From: Tricholoma matsutake
Taxonomy: Eukaryota > Basidiomycota > Agaricomycetes > Agaricales > Tricholomataceae
NCBI GenBank assembly: GCA_026075535.2
Contig: AP026547.1
Coordinates: 9,176,001 to 9,240,000, forward strand
Direction of reading: 5' to 3'
Length of the DNA stretch: 64,000 nucleotides
The stretch's first letter is position 1. Every line of letters begins with the position of its first letter. A program made the position numbers and the translations under genes. Below are positions 12,392 through 24,519 of the stretch, one piece after another. The notes beneath the pieces are model-generated. The model was given only the letters and a program-made list of their open reading frames with translations, did not search any database and had not been told where the DNA came from.

Positions 12392-12762
12392 TAGTGTTGC
12401 CACTGGCTCAGCTGAGGTTTTTCAATAAATTGACTACAGCATGCCAGATAAATTTTATAAATTCACCAAAATAGTCGGGCATATGGACAAACCCATAAGC
12501 CGAGGGGTCTTCTGCCAATCTTAGTCAATTCGCTGCCCCGCTGACTTATTTACTCAGCTTTGATTTCAAGCTGAGCCATCAAGCCAAAATTTATTTATTA
12601 AATAATTCAGAAGCACTTGATCGGATCAACTAATGTTGGCAGAAGACCCCTCGGCTTATGGACCCGTCTATATGCCCAAATATTCTGGTGAATTTATAAA
12701 ATTTATCTGCCATGCTATAGCCAATTTATTGAAAAACCTCAGCTGAGCCAGTGGCAACACTA
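12392..12762. mobile_element. hAT-type MITE, 371 bp, 8-bp target duplication
   Basis: The ends are TAGTGTTGCCACTGGCTCAG and its complement, and the inverted repeats extend about 125 bp each side with few mismatches. The 8-bp sequence GCAACACC flanks both ends (12,384-12,391 and 12,763-12,770). The 8-bp duplication and TAGTG terminus fit the hAT superfamily. There is no coding capacity. A truncated relative lies at 37,744-38,069. Confidence 0.9.
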
Positions 12763-12770
12763 GCAACACC

Positions 12771-15700
12771 GCTCAAAGTTATGGACACATAAGCACAGGG
12801 AGGCACAGCTCACTGTACTTGTGTAGCTGAAGCCAAGTCTGTTCTGCCCTTGTAGGTTGCCACGCAGCTTGCTCACTCCACATGCATATTGTGCTCTACT
12901 TGCATGGTTGTCTTTAATCAGCTCATAGATTTGGCCCTCATCTGCCTTACCCTACTTCTGTCTCTCACATGTCTTGGATTGTAACATTAACATGTTTCTC
13001 TCTATGTTGCATAGCTTGCACATAAGATGTTAACCATGCACCTCCCTGCATTTCTCTCTCCTCCACTCTTGCTTCCACACTTAAAAAAATGCCCATACAA
13101 CATTTCAATGGCAAGACTTGAAAAGATTCATGCGCTTACAAGTGCTGAGGGACAAGGAGATAATGTATGGGAGGAAGGGCAGAAAAAGGCAATAGCACAC
13201 AGACTGAGGTTGGAGGTTTGAAGTGTTAGTCTGGACCATTGAATGGGCACATTCATGATGTATTCCCTAATAACCATGAATTTGAGAGTGGATCTAGGCT
13301 AGGTGGCAGCTTGGGTGGAAATTTGGGTCTGCAAGGCACCAAGTCTTCTCCAAATTTTCTGTTCTGGAGCAGCTCCACATTTGCATTCCAGACCAGGAAA
13401 GCTGTTATAACTAACTGACAGATGGGCAGAGAATCTTGTGAACAGATAGAGATCAGAGCTTCATGAGTGCAAATTAAATCATATGGAAAAGTGCTGACTT
13501 GTTTCTGCAAGTGTGAGAACATGTGAGGTGAGCACAGAACATGCAGGAGAGAGCATGGGAACATGTGCAGAAGAGTGGAGCTAACACAGTAAAGTGTTGC
13601 AACGCAAAGCAAGAGTTGTGCAGAAGAGAGAGAGCAAAATAGTGTAGACACATGATGAATACAGAGGTGCTCATGGAGGAAACTATGATGAGCATAAGCC
13701 TTCTCATCCAAGAGGGGAACATACACAGCTCCAAGGAACTGGGGAACAGATGGGCTTTTGGCTTCAACAATGCTGAGCAAGCTGATTGTGCCCTGGCTTA
13801 GTGACAAGCCCAGATTTTGGAGATGGAGTAAAGGAGATGAGAGTGAAGGAGAGAATGAGACAGAGAACAACAATGAGTGTATTTTAGTGTCATGCATGGA
13901 TAAGCATGGACAGATACAGACAACAGAGACAAGTACAAAAGTACAAGCAGTAATGAAGTTGTCATAAATGGAGCAAATTGAAGTTGATAACAAAGTTCAG
14001 AACAGGAGTGGAAAACTATGCTACTTAAGAGTGAGAGAAGTGAGGGAGGTGCAGAGTACCGTAATGACATAATATGGGTACAAACATAACAAAAATAGTA
14101 GTGAGCATATTTTAAATGAACAAATGAAATGAACTACAATTATGGACATGAAACATAGTTGATAGCAGATAGCAGATAGCACAAGTGTGGAAAGAGCTGT
14201 GAGGTGCAGAGAAGGCAAGATGGATCAGTGACCAAGGTAGCTACATAGTTGTGCATTGGAAATAGCACTTGCAGGACAAATGTGTGTACAAAAGCACAAC
14301 AAGAGTGTTTTGCAGGACCTCACTTGACAATGCTTGACTACAGAACATTGTGGAGATATTACATAGAATGAAACTTTGTCTGCAGAGATACAAAATTGCT
14401 TGAAACATGTGCAAAAGCATAACAAGGGCTAACTGCTAGCTTGAATAACTTGTAACTTGCTTGTAGTGCTCTGTGGGGGTAGTATGAATAGTCACACATG
14501 TGACAGATATCGTGGGGAACATAGGGAAAATATGTGACAGTGGGGGGACAATTATGGGTTATATAACAAAAGCAGTACAATTGAATGCTGATTGTAGAAG
14601 TGAACTCTCACTTTGAGATTGGACCATCAGCTGATTGATGGTAGGTGGGGATGTTTGTCCTGAAACTGGAGGTTTGCCTACCCAAAGATGCCACTCCAAG
14701 GTTTCTTTGAGAGCATGCTCACATCTGTCTATTTGTTATGAACTAGTTACAACATGGGGATTGGGGGGTCAGGAATAGCTTTGTGGGAAACAGAACAGAT
14801 GTTAGGTGAGTGCAGAGCTAGCAGAACTAAACAGTTTTGGCTTCAACTACTTTCCTAATAGAGTTGCACCCCTACTCACTTTTTCAAGGTGACTGTAATT
14901 TTGGGAAAACAGATAAGAGTGCTCCAGGTGGATGTGAGTAGAGCACACACACATGGAAGCAAGAGCAAGGAGAGAGAGAGAGAGAATAGTAATGCAGCAA
15001 GATCCACAGGTAACTTCTTGCACGTGAGCTACATGAGGCAGAGAGAGTTTGCAGGATTAAACAGACAGAGTTGAGGGTGGTAGAAATTCAATTAACAAGT
15101 GAAGTATGCTACAGAGTGGCAAGTAGTTTAAGTACTACACTAGAATTTGCAATAAACCTTGGAGAAGAGATGTGGACTCAATCTATGAGTACTAAAATAA
15201 GAGCGGAACAATGGAAGGAAGAGTGATAAACTAATAGCATGAGTATGAACAGTACAAGTACTATAGCACAGATGCACATGGCACATGGAGACAGGCACAG
15301 GTACCTCAGAGGAGATAGCACTTGCAGTGGTCATGAGATTGTAGCTATTACAAGAAGGAGTTCTGTGGGTGAGTGAGCAAGGCATGTGCATGCAAAGCAT
15401 ACACAGCACACTGAGGGAGAGTAGCACAGAGACTGAGGGATGCACAGGAAAGAACACACATTGAATGCAGTATGCTACAGTGACACACTAGGGTCACATG
15501 GGTGCACACTTGAATCACATGAGCAAGAAGCATAACCTAGTACTTGGTGCCTACATTTCCAGGTAGTTGGTGGGTGTTATGGCAGAAAATGATGGGACAT
15601 AGCACCATTTCTCATGGGGGTAGACCAGACAGTTTTGCCCAGGCTCAATTTAAATAACACTTATCTTGCATAAACTTGGAAGCAATAATCAAGGAGGTGA

Positions 15701-16159
15701 GGAAAGCTCACACAGTAAAGGTGAAGGGAGAGGTGATGTAAATGCCAAGCCAGACAAACCTTGTGGATGAAACCTTTAATTGGCACAAGATTATCAGAGC
15801 CATCAGAAATATATTATATCCTGTGTGCCAGATGTGGAAGCAGGTCAGTGTCTACAGCAAGTCTACAGTCTCTACCAGGGTTTCCAGAGTTGGCTGATGG
15901 CCTGTTACCAGCCCCTCTCATAAATGCTTTCTTCTGTATACATTACTAGCTCAATAGCTGACCAATTCCATGAATATCACAGGATAATTAATACCATCCA
16001 ATACAAGTGCCTTGCACAATGATCTCTCAGTCCCTTCAGCTGGTGGCTTCCCACCAACTTGTCGGTTCACTTTGCATCACTTAGCAACTTTGAAGTTGTC
16101 TCTGGGTATAGTTTAGGGAATAGAGAAAGAACACAGACTATATCAGCAAAATGGAAAAT
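12771..16159. other. Gene-poor stretch rich in CACATG words, 3' side of Plavaka copy 2
   Basis: No supported gene. CATGTG/CACATG, GAACATG and ACACACATG words recur on both strands, with purine-rich tracts such as the (GA)n run near 14,974-14,983. Open frames here lack family motifs and are compositional. It lies downstream of the minus-strand Plavaka copy 2 and resembles the flank of copy 1, so part of it may be transposon subterminal sequence. Confidence 0.35.
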
Positions 16160-16245
16160 TATATTTGGGGTTTCCGCTGGTTTCCACTGGTTTCCAGGTT
16201 TTCAGAAACTTGGAAACCAGAAACCAGGAAACTTGTAACTACTGT
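16160..16245. repeat. GGTTTCC/GGAAACC inverted word cluster
   Basis: Four GGTTTCC-type words are followed by three GGAAAC words in inverse orientation within about 85 bp. A second GTTTCC-rich cluster lies at 22,290-22,420, so the two bracket the second Plavaka locus. Whether they are its subterminal sequences or a separate MITE is unresolved. Confidence 0.35.
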
Positions 16246-16291
16246 ATGATAGACCACTGAAACGTCAACTACAACATGAGGACTGATGTAA

Positions 16292-19200
16292 CTATTGACT
16301 AGTAATGAATTTGTAGGCATGATGATCAACAAAATGGTTCACGAAGAAGGAGTTGAAGCTGTCCAGAGCATCGTGATGAGAAAAATCATTGGGTACCCTT
16401 GTGGAACCATAGATGGGTAGCAAATGAGCTCCACAAGCGATCGTCTCGAGTGGAATGACTTGCACTGTTGGTTCTCCCTTCTGGTCGCACTCTAACTGGA
16501 CAGTCCACATCCCTGTGTCAGCATCAGGCTCATCATCATGTACAAACCAGTTGATCAGTGCACAAGAATAGGGCTTGCGACAATAACAAAATGAGAAGAA
16601 AAGCAGAACCTGCCCAATCTCCATCCCTTCCATCCCAGGCTTTGTATCATCTAATACAACAAAAATGGTATCACGGTGGGGATGACCATGAAAAGCAGGA
16701 GTTGATCGGATTCTTTCCCGATGCATGCCACCTGCACCACATAAATCACTAGGTGCATAAAAGGTGGCAACAGCAGAATGGTACATCTTGATGTCACCCT
16801 CAAATCGAGGGCAACCATCAATTGCTGAAGGTGGTGGTTGGTCCAGATGGTCAAGCACAGAAAGAAATTGGTGAAAGGCAAGGGGGAACTTGGGTTGTGA
16901 GACATATGCCACAAGCTCCTCAAGACCTCATGGATAGCCATATTCTAAAATTAGAACATTAGTTTGAATGCCGCAATTATTGCATTAGACACAATGCACA
17001 GAATTTGGCTGCAAGATTCACAACAAACAGTGCACTTGTCAGATCACCTGGTATTGGTCCACTGTCCTCTTCCTCATCCTCTTCATTCGAAGTATCCACT
17101 GCTTCTTCTCGATCCTCTTCCACAGTTATGGTGCCAGCCATATAGGAAGATCAACATCCCACAATCCAAGAATATCCTGTGCAATGCGGTCATTTTCTCC
17201 ATCCGCATGATGATCCAAAGCATCTGAATGAGTGCTTGGTATTGATTTTATCGACGCCAAGGTTCCTTCATAGCTTTGATATGCTTTGACTCTGTGATGG
17301 AAGAACAAAGGCCATTGGGAGAACTGAAAAGATGAATGGAATTATAAAAATGCTTCAGGGCATGTTGGCGTGGTAACGATATCGAGTCCCATACACCTGC
17401 CTCAATGAAAATGTTCCGTAGTTTGTGAAACTTAACAATACATTCACAAAAATGTTCAAGCGCAGGTGCTGTAATGGTATTGTGATGGGCAATATAACAG
17501 GCATCCATAAAGGTTGCTATGCTCTGGACCATCATGGAAGGTATATAGCCAGCGATGGCAGCGAGAAATACATGTGAACAACTGTGAGTCTCAGAACTGA
17601 AGGCTGGGAAATATGACATGCCTTCATCAATGCCGTTGAGTCATCACCTGTCCACTGGTTGTAATCTTGACCATCGGGGAACTGTCAAAGCCCAGGAAAT
17701 GGTGGAACAGCTGAGATGCTGTATAGCTTGTGAATATGTGGTGGGAAAATCTCTACCTGACATTACATACCGATGGTCGATGTCCTCAATGATCTCAAAA
17801 GCTGCCATTTCACTGTGAACGATGTGCAAGTACTCCATTACCCAAGTCACTAGATGGTCCTTGAACATGCCTTTTATAAGCTGGTGTAGGAGGTCGGGTG
17901 CAAGGAGCTCATGAATGTCTGCCCATGGAAAGGCATGCATGAAAGGCTGATGAAACAGTGTTAATGATGACCATGCAGAAAGAATCAAACAGACCACAAT
18001 ATCATGCTGAATTCCGAAGTCATCCCAGAGAATCCTGCATCAAAGTTTTTGATGAGGAAGTCTGTCTTTGCATGTGCATGTCGATGACTTCCAGGGCCAT
18101 CAAGGTCTGTGGGCAGAGCATCACACCTAGAACAGATGTAAAAATAATGAAGAAGAGAGGCTGGCAAAACTTACTTTGGACACCAGTTAGAGACAACTCC
18201 CAAAAACCAGACTTGTTCAGGGTAATCAGCAATGTAGGGACCAAGGCTGAATATGGTGTGGTGGAAATGCCCATTGGGACACCTGACAATCTTCAGCTTC
18301 TCCATGTATGGCTTAAGTGGGCTGAAGACAATCTCCAAACAACAATGATAGAGTTGATGACAAAACTTCTGGAATTCCACCTTTTTTCATTGGTGTTTGC
18401 TTGCTACAAAAAAAACTGATGGGTTACATAAGATAGATATCAAAAAAGGCAGCACATACTTTTCAGTATTGGTAGAAAGGTGATGGGCAATATGGTGTTT
18501 CCATGTCCACAGCAAGCAGTATTTGATATGTTCCCAGGCGAGGCATATACTGGATGGTATTCCTGATGTCCCGTTGCAACAGAGACAGTTGTCTTGTTGC
18601 TGCCTGCTACTACAGGTACTAGCATCGCACCATAAGTTGATACATTAGTGGCAATTGTGGTCTAAACATGACATATCAATAAATGTTGCTCATCCTTAAA
18701 GAAAACCATACCGCTTCACAATTTGCCCAGTATCCTGACATTAGATTTGAGAAAACATGATGCCCTGCATGATTGTACTCCTCATACAGCATTGTCTCAA
18801 ACTGTCTATTGAATTCCGTGGTGCCTAGTTGCTGTTCAAGGGTGACAAGGACATCTCGAGCATTGACTCCTCCATCCATTGAGGTGGTGTTTGTGGTTTT
18901 GGTCCTGTATAGCAAAACTTGAAGGTCTTCCAACTAACACCTCCTGCCTTTATGGAGTCAAGAGTCTCATAAAGGTCCTGAGCATTCCTCCATGGCACAT
19001 GGTCAGTTCCCCCATATTCAGTTTCATGTTTGATGACAGTAGCATGCCAAATGTCAAGACCTTTGTGAATTTCATCTGCCAATGACTGAAGCCACATGTA
19101 ATGATATTGAGCCCAGTCAAATGCTAGCCTATCAGAGAAGGGAGCCCATGGATTCTCGGGAGTTGTGTCAGGTGGTTGGACAGGTTCAGGATTGGGTACA

Positions 19201-19462
19201 GGCTCGGTGAGAAAAGAGCCATCAGGGGTGCATGGCTTCGCTAGATGAATGTAAGATAGAAAGATCATGGAATCTTATGCATTCAAGAACTACCTGTGAG
19301 ATACTGATGACGAATCTGTTTGTGCTGGGAGGCTTCTTTGGGTGGTGAAATGTTGGGATGCATTGATTTCTTATGGCGAGTGAGGCCGCTGTTCAAAAGA
19401 CACTTGCATCCACAGATTGTGCAGGAATAAGAGATTATTTTGGGGATTGGAGGTTGAGGCAT
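16292..19462 (-). CDS. Plavaka-family transposase, copy 2 (multi-exon)
   Basis: Starts ATG at 19,462 and ends at 16,292. It has an N-terminal C2H2 finger (CTICGCKCLLNSGLTRHKKS), a proline-rich linker, then WAPFSDRLAFDWAQY, PPQWMEESM, NKTTVSVATGHQEYHPVY (about 18,600), SLGPYIADYPEQVW (about 18,230), WADIHELLAPDLLHQLIKG (about 17,900), ITESKHIKAMKEPWRRS (about 17,280) and a C-terminal 206-residue exon (16,912-16,292) with VATFYAPSDLCGAGG and GTGxWTVQ-like motifs. It parallels copy 1 block by block but is clearly diverged. Several exon joins need small gaps or frame changes, so the copy may be partly decayed. Its start lies only about 190 bp from the divergent companion gene. Confidence 0.82.
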
Positions 19463-19654
19463 CTTGTCAAACTGAAATGCTAGAAGTTGGTGGTTGGTGG
19501 GAAGCTGAACGTTGGAATTGCAAGGAATTTTCTAGGACTGAATTGAACAGCATGTGAAGTTTAAATCAACTTGCTTATATTTTGGGGGTGTTTCCCAGTG
19601 CCACGTCAACTCATTATCCATTCAGTATTACATCCTAAACATCTCTCCCTCATC

Positions 19655-22100
19655 ATGCCTATGATGCAGTCCAACACTAATCCCAGGTCCCATACCGAGC
19701 CAAATGCCAAACTTATGGATCTTCCTAGGATGCAACATGGTCAGATGAAAGTCCAGACTGAACAATTGGACTCCAACATACCAATGAACAATCTACCTGA
19801 CCAAGATGGACCCAAACAGCAAAAGCCAAGAACAGGAGGCCAACCATGGGCCAATGTTGGAGTGCCAGCTCACAGCTTGGTCAATGATGAGGACGTTTCC
19901 TTGCCTGCCAAAACCAGGACATGCAAAGATGCTCAGAAAGCTGAAACAACTGTGAAAGGGCTGGGTGATGATCCAGCTCTGAAGTGAGCTAAAGGTGATG
20001 TGGATGAGGCTTCCCAGCCATCTGTGAAAGGGAAGGCCCAGCATGGACAGAAGCAAACAGGGGTGGTCAATGCCAGGGATCCACTACCTGACTGCCCAGG
20101 CAGAAATGTCCATCCCACCAAACCAACAACCACCTGCCACACATCCCAGGAAGTTGCAGCTGAGCACAAAGCCAAGAAACGAGCTATGGAAGAGAAGATA
20201 CATGAGGGAGAAAAGGCAAAAGAGTTCTTAGCACTGATGAACATAAATGAAGACCTTAATGATGAGGAACTACTCACCGAAAACCCACAATGCTTATCCA
20301 CAGCAATTTGCAAGCATGGAAGAGCATGTCTTGATGATAGTGATGACGAGGGAGAGGAATTCAACTTTGACACTATCAAAGATGGGGTATATTCACATGA
20401 TTTGACAGTTGAGCCTGCAAAGGCGAAAGGGAAGGCAGTAAGTAGTCAAATGCATGCTTCTGTTGTGGACTGACTAACCTCATTGTTTCAAGGTCAAGAA
20501 ACCAAAGAAGGCAGCAAAAGGAGACCTGCGCAGTGATATAAAGACAAAGGAGATCAGACTACATAGCCAGGAAGATGGTGGGAGGGAAGTGATCAACAAT
20601 GTAAACAAGGGAGTGAATGTGGGGTAGGTTAATCACATGTTACACAAGTGACAAAATATCCACACCTTATCTGAGTCTGCACAGATTTACTGTTTTTGAT
20701 TCAGCACCCAAAAAATATCAAAATGCTGGTCTGCAAAAAGATCTGAATCCGAAGAGAGCCCCTGAAGACATCAACCCTTTTCAAAGTGGCAGCCTTGATG
20801 ATGAGGATATTATCTTGGTCCGACCTTCATTCCCATGTACCAATAATGTGGCTGCTGTCCATTCAGAACATTCAGATCTTGCATTCCCTGCAGACCTTCA
20901 ACGTGATTGTTCACGCAAAAACAAGGTGTGTACACTCCTTCTGAACACTCCCTTAATCTTAGGTCTCATCCATAACAGCTCATTGAGGTAGTGGCTGAGA
21001 GCAACGCCAATCTCCTAGTAAAGGTGAGGAGACTCCTTTGACTTCCAAAGAGTAACAGCATATTGATCTTACTATGCAGAACTCTAAAATCCAGAAGGCC
21101 GCAAAGCTGCAGCATGCAAAGAAAGTTCTGAAGGCTGATGCAGACCTTGGAGGTGAGGATCACCCAAACACCACAGAATTCATTCACGATCCACGTTGGG
21201 CAAATGTGTTCATCCCAACAATCACCCATGCCCTCTATATATTGCAGGAGCCCTTCCTCAACTTTACCTCCGAATCTCCCATATTTCTTGCCACTGTTCA
21301 AAAGACCTTTAATCTTTCATTCCCAAATGTAGACCTGGTGTTGACAGCTGATGATCCACTCATTGTCACGGTGCGCCGGATTCTCCATCATATCATGTTG
21401 ATCACTCACTAACAAAAAACCTATGGCATATTAGGCTTATAGACAAATCAACAGCCGAAAGTACAAGCTTGTGAGCAGAATTCTTGAGGTGATTATCAAA
21501 TTCTTCAATCGCGACAAATTTATTAATCAACCAGAAAAAATTTGGGACTATGTTCATTGGGCCATCAAAGGGGATGGTCCTGCAAAAACTCTAATGTTGC
21601 TCGTGACGATCCACGCTACCAGGTGAGTTAGATTTCTCATATCCACTCCTCATCATCTTACTTACTGGATCCACAACGACAGTGCATCAGGCCCCTGATG
21701 GTTTCCTTCAGTCCCAATTCATTGCCCCAGCTGCCAAGCAACATCTGAAATATGCAAAGAACTCCATCCTCTATCCCCCACTTGATGTGAAGCACCCACC
21801 CAAGGGCCTATACACCCTACTTCTCATTGCGGTAAGATTCCACTACATCCCATGATGATTGTTGTCAATCCTTAGTTTGGCAGGTGGAATGGGCTTTCGC
21901 TGCATTCCTGAGTGGCACATACATTGAGCCACAGCTTTTTGCACACAAGCATTATTGGCACATGATAAGGGTCTTCCTCGGTCACGTAGAACATATCAGT
22001 GAGAGATGCTGGGGGCTTGTCCTCACATCCTGAAATGGTGCTGATGATGATATGGGCAATGATCTTCATGTGGATGCATTGATAATATCTGCCTACTGTG
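19655..22100 (+). CDS. Plavaka-associated companion gene, copy 2
   Basis: ATG at 19,655. The N-terminal part is charged and low complexity and contains TSQEVAAEHKAKKRAMEEK, parallel to the RRTSVEVKAAANAKKAA region of copy 1. An intron begins GTAAGT at about 20,439 and ends CAAG near 20,493. The globular part includes RWANVFIPTITHALYILQEP (about 21,195), VQKTFNLSFPNVDL, EKIWDYVHWAIKGDGPA (about 21,540), GFLQSQFIAPAAKQHLK and EWAFAAFLSGTYIEPQ (about 21,890). An in-frame TGA lies at 19,985-19,987. Homology with copy 1 is visible as shared spacing: VF(V/I)P, Q-x2-P, and a large aromatic/aliphatic C-terminal block. Role unknown; a transposition accessory or DNA-binding partner is only inferred from position. 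Confidence 0.55.
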
Positions 22101-22289
22101 AAGACTTTTACATTCCTTCAAGCCCTCAGAAGCCGTGAACTCTACATTGTTGCTTAGATATGACCTTATACCCTGGTACTACATAGTCACCACATACTGG
22201 ACTCCACGTAACAACATTTAATTGCCACTTAGCCAATTTCTTCAGCATAGTTCCTAGGTTTCATAGGTTTCTATAAATTTCCTAAGTTA

Positions 22290-22420
22290 CCATGGCTCGC
22301 TACTGGGGTAGGTTTCCAGAAAATTGGACATACATTTCGAGATGTTCGAGTTTCCGAGTTTTGGCTGGTTTTCGGTGGTTGCTCAAGTTGAGCAACCTCT
22401 GGAAACTGAAATGCTTAATT
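22290..22420. repeat. GTTTCC/GGAAAC word cluster, right side of Plavaka locus 2
   Basis: It contains GGTTTCC, GTTTCCAG, GAGTTTCCGAG and GGAAACTG, plus a perfect GGTTGCTC..GAGCAACC hairpin near 22,377-22,399. It is the counterpart of the 16,160 cluster on the other side of the transposase/companion pair. Confidence 0.3.
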
Positions 22421-22474
22421 ACTGATGTATATCATGATATTTTTCTGTTGATCATGGAGAACAGCCTGAGTGCA

Positions 22475-22668
22475 GCTGCCACCAATGATAGGCTTAATTT
22501 ATTTAAGTATCTTCTGAATCCTCTTACACTACTTAACTTTTTATATCTCCTTATTTTGACTATAACCAGATGCAGCTGCTGCCAGTGATGGGCTTAATCT
22601 ACTTAAATATCTGCTGAATCCTCTTACACTACTTGAACTTATATATCTACTTATTTCTGCTTATTGCA
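22475..22668. repeat. Two-copy tandem repeat, about 97 bp
   Basis: Adjacent copies share GGCTTAAT, TTAA(G/A)TATCT, CTGAATCCTCTTACACTACTT and an (A/T)TATATCT(C/A)CTTATTT tail. They sit in the TTAAG-word-rich flank beyond companion gene copy 2. The surrounding 22,140-22,800 stretch shows no gene. Confidence 0.7.
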
Positions 22669-23328
22669 CCATCAATTTTAAGGAAAAACATGAACTTAAT
22701 CCGCTTATTCTCATTAATTGAGTATTAATCAGTAATAAGCTAATTAAGTAAAAAAAGTGAATCTTTGATTTTGCTGATGCTCAGCATATGACAGACTTTA
22801 TTTCAACTTAGTTATGGACACCCACGTCCTTACGGACTTCCATTTCCTTCCCGTTATAACTATCGTCACTATGATGCACTTGATACCTCAGTACTTGCCT
22901 TCTATTAGTCCACGATGCCCGTCGGAAACTACTGCCTATTCGGCTGTACTTAATATGACTCGAGCCATGCATCCTGATGAAAGTTGAACTTTGAAGTTGA
23001 CTTGGGGAATGTTGTGCCACTTGGTCATCAGTGGACGGCTTCCATCACGAGAAGGCTTGCTAAACTGTGGGCAGCCCATTTTGCAAAGGGAGTCAGGATA
23101 CCACCGTGACCGTGGCACGGTGGAGTATCAATTTGCCACTGTTCCCCTGAAACTTGAAGCGGACATTATTCAGCACTCAAGCAACTCTTCACATTCGTTA
23201 GCTAACTACATAGAGATAGGTAGAGAGTTGAAGCAATAGTTCCCGAAGGACATCTTCGCGTTGCTAGCTATTCCTCGTCCCACTGATCCTTCTCGTCTAT
23301 CTCCTCCCCGTCTCCCTCTCCGTCTTCC

Positions 23329-23354
23329 TCGTCCTCGTCCTCGTCCTCGTCCTC
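23329..23354 (+). repeat. (GTCCTC)n simple repeat
   Basis: About four perfect units within a C/T-rich stretch (23,280-23,360), just 3' of the minus-strand PD-(D/E)XK-like gene. Confidence 0.85.
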
Positions 23355-23361
23355 AACCGCT

Positions 23362-24438
23362 TCATTGTTCTAGACATCCCAAAGGTCCGTCGATTATGTC
23401 TCTTTTGACGTTAATTAACCATCTCACCAAAATATCTAACATCGTAGTGCATTCTATGCCGAGGAAACGGTGAATGAGAAACAGGCGCTGGTTGGAGGCT
23501 GGTGAACCAAGTCGGATGAATTTGCTCCAATCATTATCGGGTGGTTTCGCAAGTTCCACATTAGTTCTCACTGGCTCCATGTCTGCCCCGAGGTCTTCAT
23601 AGCGGATAGCATGTTCTGACCGCTCCTTATCTCCCTCCCCTTGTCTGCGTGGACAATACGGAATCTTGTCTGACTCCCGACGGGGCGGACTCGGAGGGCT
23701 GGTGTACTTTCGTCTGGCCTCCGCATTCTTGGCAGTGCGTGGCTTGCGCTGAGATGGATCCCAATGGTCAGTTGTAGAAAATGCAGGAGGAAGTATATCA
23801 TTCGAGGGGTCGTCTGTGACATACTGTTCTCGTGTGGCGATTTTCCAACTCCACCACTCGCCCACGCATGCAAACATTATTATGCGGTCCACATTCGTAG
23901 ATTGCATCATAAATGCATTCTCGACCTGATCCTCCAGGCATCGATAGGCGATACGGAATGTGCTACTGAGTGCCTCAACAAACCACTGTGCTGATGGGGG
24001 TCGGCGAGTGGGCGGGCGCTTGAGCTCTGCAATGAAAGGCACGATAAAGGTCTTAGCGGCGATCTCATTCCATGAGCTGAAGGGAAGGCGGTCGATGGTC
24101 ATGGTGGCTGTGGGCCGCAGAATCACATGCGCTTTCACTATAGAGAAATCGGGAGTTAGTTTAGTTGCATCTGGTTGAGCCGCTGTGGCCACCGATTCAT
24201 CTGGTGCGGCCGGGCCATTGGACAACGAGTCGATTTGATATTGGGGGACGACAAAAACGTAAGGACCGAGGTCAGCAATCAAATCGTGGAATATGAGGTC
24301 CCAAACTCCATGGAAGGGATGCTCGAGACGCCTATTGTTGCATTTGGAGCTGTATGCCCATGCAGTAGGAACGATCCATCGTTCCATAGAGGGGCCGGTC
24401 TGAGTCAAGCCAGGAAGTTCGAAGTCAGAGTGGGACAT
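23362..24438 (-). CDS. Intact single-exon protein with PD-(D/E)XK nuclease-like motif
   Basis: An uninterrupted 358-codon frame from a true ATG at 24,438. Residues 95-98 read TPDF and residues 136-141 read IAELKR, giving Asp97, Glu138 and Lys140 in the order and approximate spacing (about 40 residues) of a PD-(D/E)XK fold. A following segment VDRIIMFACVGEWWSWKI (about 183-200) has the alternating hydrophobic character of a strand of that fold. The middle (about 230-290) is basic and proline-rich with PPSPPRR. The gene lies in a CpG-richer island without TEs and has no stop codons, in contrast to its neighbours. Family not recognised with certainty; the nuclease assignment rests on the motif only. 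No intron is evident. Confidence 0.6.
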   Translation of the reverse strand: MSHSDFELPGLTQTGPSMERWIVPTAWAYSSKCNNRRLEHPFHGVWDLIFHDLIADLGPYVFVVPQYQIDSLSNGPAAPDESVATAAQPDATKLTPDFSIVKAHVILRPTATMTIDRLPFSSWNEIAAKTFIVPFIAELKRPPTRRPPSAQWFVEALSSTFRIAYRCLEDQVENAFMMQSTNVDRIIMFACVGEWWSWKIATREQYVTDDPSNDILPPAFSTTDHWDPSQRKPRTAKNAEARRKYTSPPSPPRRESDKIPYCPRRQGEGDKERSEHAIRYEDLGADMEPVRTNVELAKPPDNDWSKFIRLGSPASNQRLFLIHRFLGIECTTMLDILVRWLINVKRDIIDGPLGCLEQ

Positions 24439-24519
24439 TTTTACAGAAATTGGCTTTCGATTGAGGTCGATGTCGATTTAAGTATTTATGACTTACCATC
24501 GGAGTTTTTGATGTGAGGT

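Noticed and set aside
13253..13993. 246-codon minus-strand open frame
   Set aside because: Ser/Leu/Cys-rich compositional frame in CACATG/purine-rich repeat-like DNA; no motif, no homologous frame beside Plavaka copy 1.
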